Shown here in pieces: positions 6,065-6,700 of a stretch of 6,700 bases of DNA. Under the pieces are notes generated by a model that was given only the letters and a program-made list of their open reading frames with translations, was not told where the DNA came from and did not search any database. Source of the DNA: an uncultured Lachnospiraceae bacterium. Lineage in GTDB: Bacteria > Bacillota > Clostridia > Lachnospirales > Lachnospiraceae. The position numbers were made by a program, and so were the translations under genes. Each line of letters begins with the position of its first letter. The stretch's first letter is position 1. The stretch spans positions 1 through 6,700 of the forward strand of contig CAJUCG010000192.1 of the NCBI GenBank assembly GCA_910585065.1, written 5' to 3'.

Positions 6065-6700
6065 TTATACCTCTCGCGTTGCCTCACTCAGCCATTCTAC
6101 TTCTTCTGCCTCCAGATACGGCGAGAGTGTTTCATACACTTTTTTATGGTAAGCGTTCAATAATTGCCGCTCCCTTTCGGAGAGATTTTCCACAAGCACT
6201 GCATCCAGATCGATCGGAACCATTGTCAGTGTTTCAAAGGTAAGGAATTGTCCGTATTCTGTCTTCTCCGCCCTCTTGCAGACAATCAAATTTTCCGTGC
6301 GGATTCCAAATTTCCCTTCAAAATACAGACCTGGCTCGTCGGAAATCACCATTCCCTCCGCAAGTTCCGTATAAGTCGCGCGCTCCTCCTCCCTCACTCT
6401 CCAGTGGAAACTAACAGGACCTTCATGGACATTTAAAAAGCAGCCGACTCCATGCCCTGTGCCATGGTTATAGTCAAGTCCCTTCTCCCACATTGGAAAG
6501 CGCGCCAGATAATCTAAATTTGCACCGCATATGCCAGTTTTAAATTTTGCCGCCGCAAGATTTAGATTGCCGCGAAGAACAAGGGTAAATGCCTCCTTCT
6601 CCTCCTTGGTAAGCTCCCCTAATGCCACGGTTCTTGTAATATCCGTTGTCCCTTCCAGATATTGTCCGCCCGTATCCATCAGCACAAACCCCCTTGGTTC
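6065..6700 (-). CDS. Xaa-Pro aminopeptidase (M24 family), C-terminal part, cut by the window edge
   Basis: It is a cytosolic metallopeptidase that removes an N-terminal residue preceding proline. The reading frame is open from the right edge, giving 211 residues; the N-terminal domains lie beyond 6700. All five dinuclear-metal ligands of the pita-bread fold can be placed (numbering from the edge): D9 (LMDTGG), D20 (GTTDITR), H83 (HGTGHGVG), E122 (SDEPG) and E136 (RTENL). The C-terminal tail, from about residue 150 (LTFETLTMVPIDL, then LLNAYHKKVYETLSPYL), matches the extra C-terminal domain of long, roughly 600-residue aminopeptidase P proteins. The internal GTG at 6685 is not a start, because family sequence (PRGF) continues upstream of it. 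The stop TAA at 6065-6067 is seven bases before the phosphodiesterase ATG, so the two are likely one operon. Confidence 0.95.
   Translation of the reverse strand, partial: EPRGFVLMDTGGQYLEGTTDITRTVALGELTKEEKEAFTLVLRGNLNLAAAKFKTGICGANLDYLARFPMWEKGLDYNHGTGHGVGCFLNVHEGPVSFHWRVREEERATYTELAEGMVISDEPGLYFEGKFGIRTENLIVCKRAEKTEYGQFLTFETLTMVPIDLDAVLVENLSERERQLLNAYHKKVYETLSPYLEAEEVEWLSEATREV

Noticed and set aside
6058..6087. GTG at 6087 as the phosphodiesterase start
   Set aside because: It would overlap the end of the aminopeptidase gene and add a charged decapeptide. No better ribosome-binding site precedes it. It remains possible.

Overview
The window looks like chromosome from a spore-forming Clostridia, most likely a Lachnospiraceae-type bacterium. 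The reasons are a germination protease gene (gpr) facing away from a small ribosomal protein gene (rpsT), Gram-positive ribosome-binding sites, and a polytopic glycerophosphodiester phosphodiesterase of the kind common in Firmicutes. The taxon is inferred from gene content and order as I know them, not from a search.

Layout, left to right. (1) 3-611 (-): N-terminal two thirds of gpr, running off the left edge. (2) 612-810: divergent control region with a near-perfect vegetative promoter (TTGACA, 17 bp, TATGAT) and a long leader hairpin, both for rpsT. (3) 811-1074 (+): complete rpsT (S20) starting with TTG, then a strong intrinsic terminator. (4) 1137-1258: a 122-base gap with three inverted repeats, two tiny ORFs and no convincing promoter. 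(5) 1259-2005 (+) and 2103-4163 (-): two convergent, visibly A+T-rich genes. They encode a PD-(D/E)XK restriction endonuclease and a gamma-class N6-adenine DNA methyltransferase with an N-terminal helix-turn-helix, which together make a Type II-like restriction-modification (R-M) cassette. An inverted repeat between them ends the methyltransferase transcript. (6) 4193-4243: an unusual repeat block that may be a terminator, an operator, or both. (7) 4243-6057 (-): membrane-anchored glycerophosphodiester phosphodiesterase. (8) 6065-6700 (-): C-terminal part of an Xaa-Pro aminopeptidase (M24 family), seven bases upstream of the phosphodiesterase and probably in one operon with it.

How it fits together: the flanks are housekeeping and sporulation genes with more balanced base composition. 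The R-M cassette sits between the rpsT terminator and the 3' end of the aminopeptidase-phosphodiesterase operon and looks acquired. No separate controller (C) protein is present. The methyltransferase carries its own DNA-binding domain and has a 20-bp palindrome about 30 bp upstream of its start, so self-regulation is a reasonable hypothesis and is the most interesting idea in the window. I saw no CRISPR array, transposase, tRNA or rRNA.
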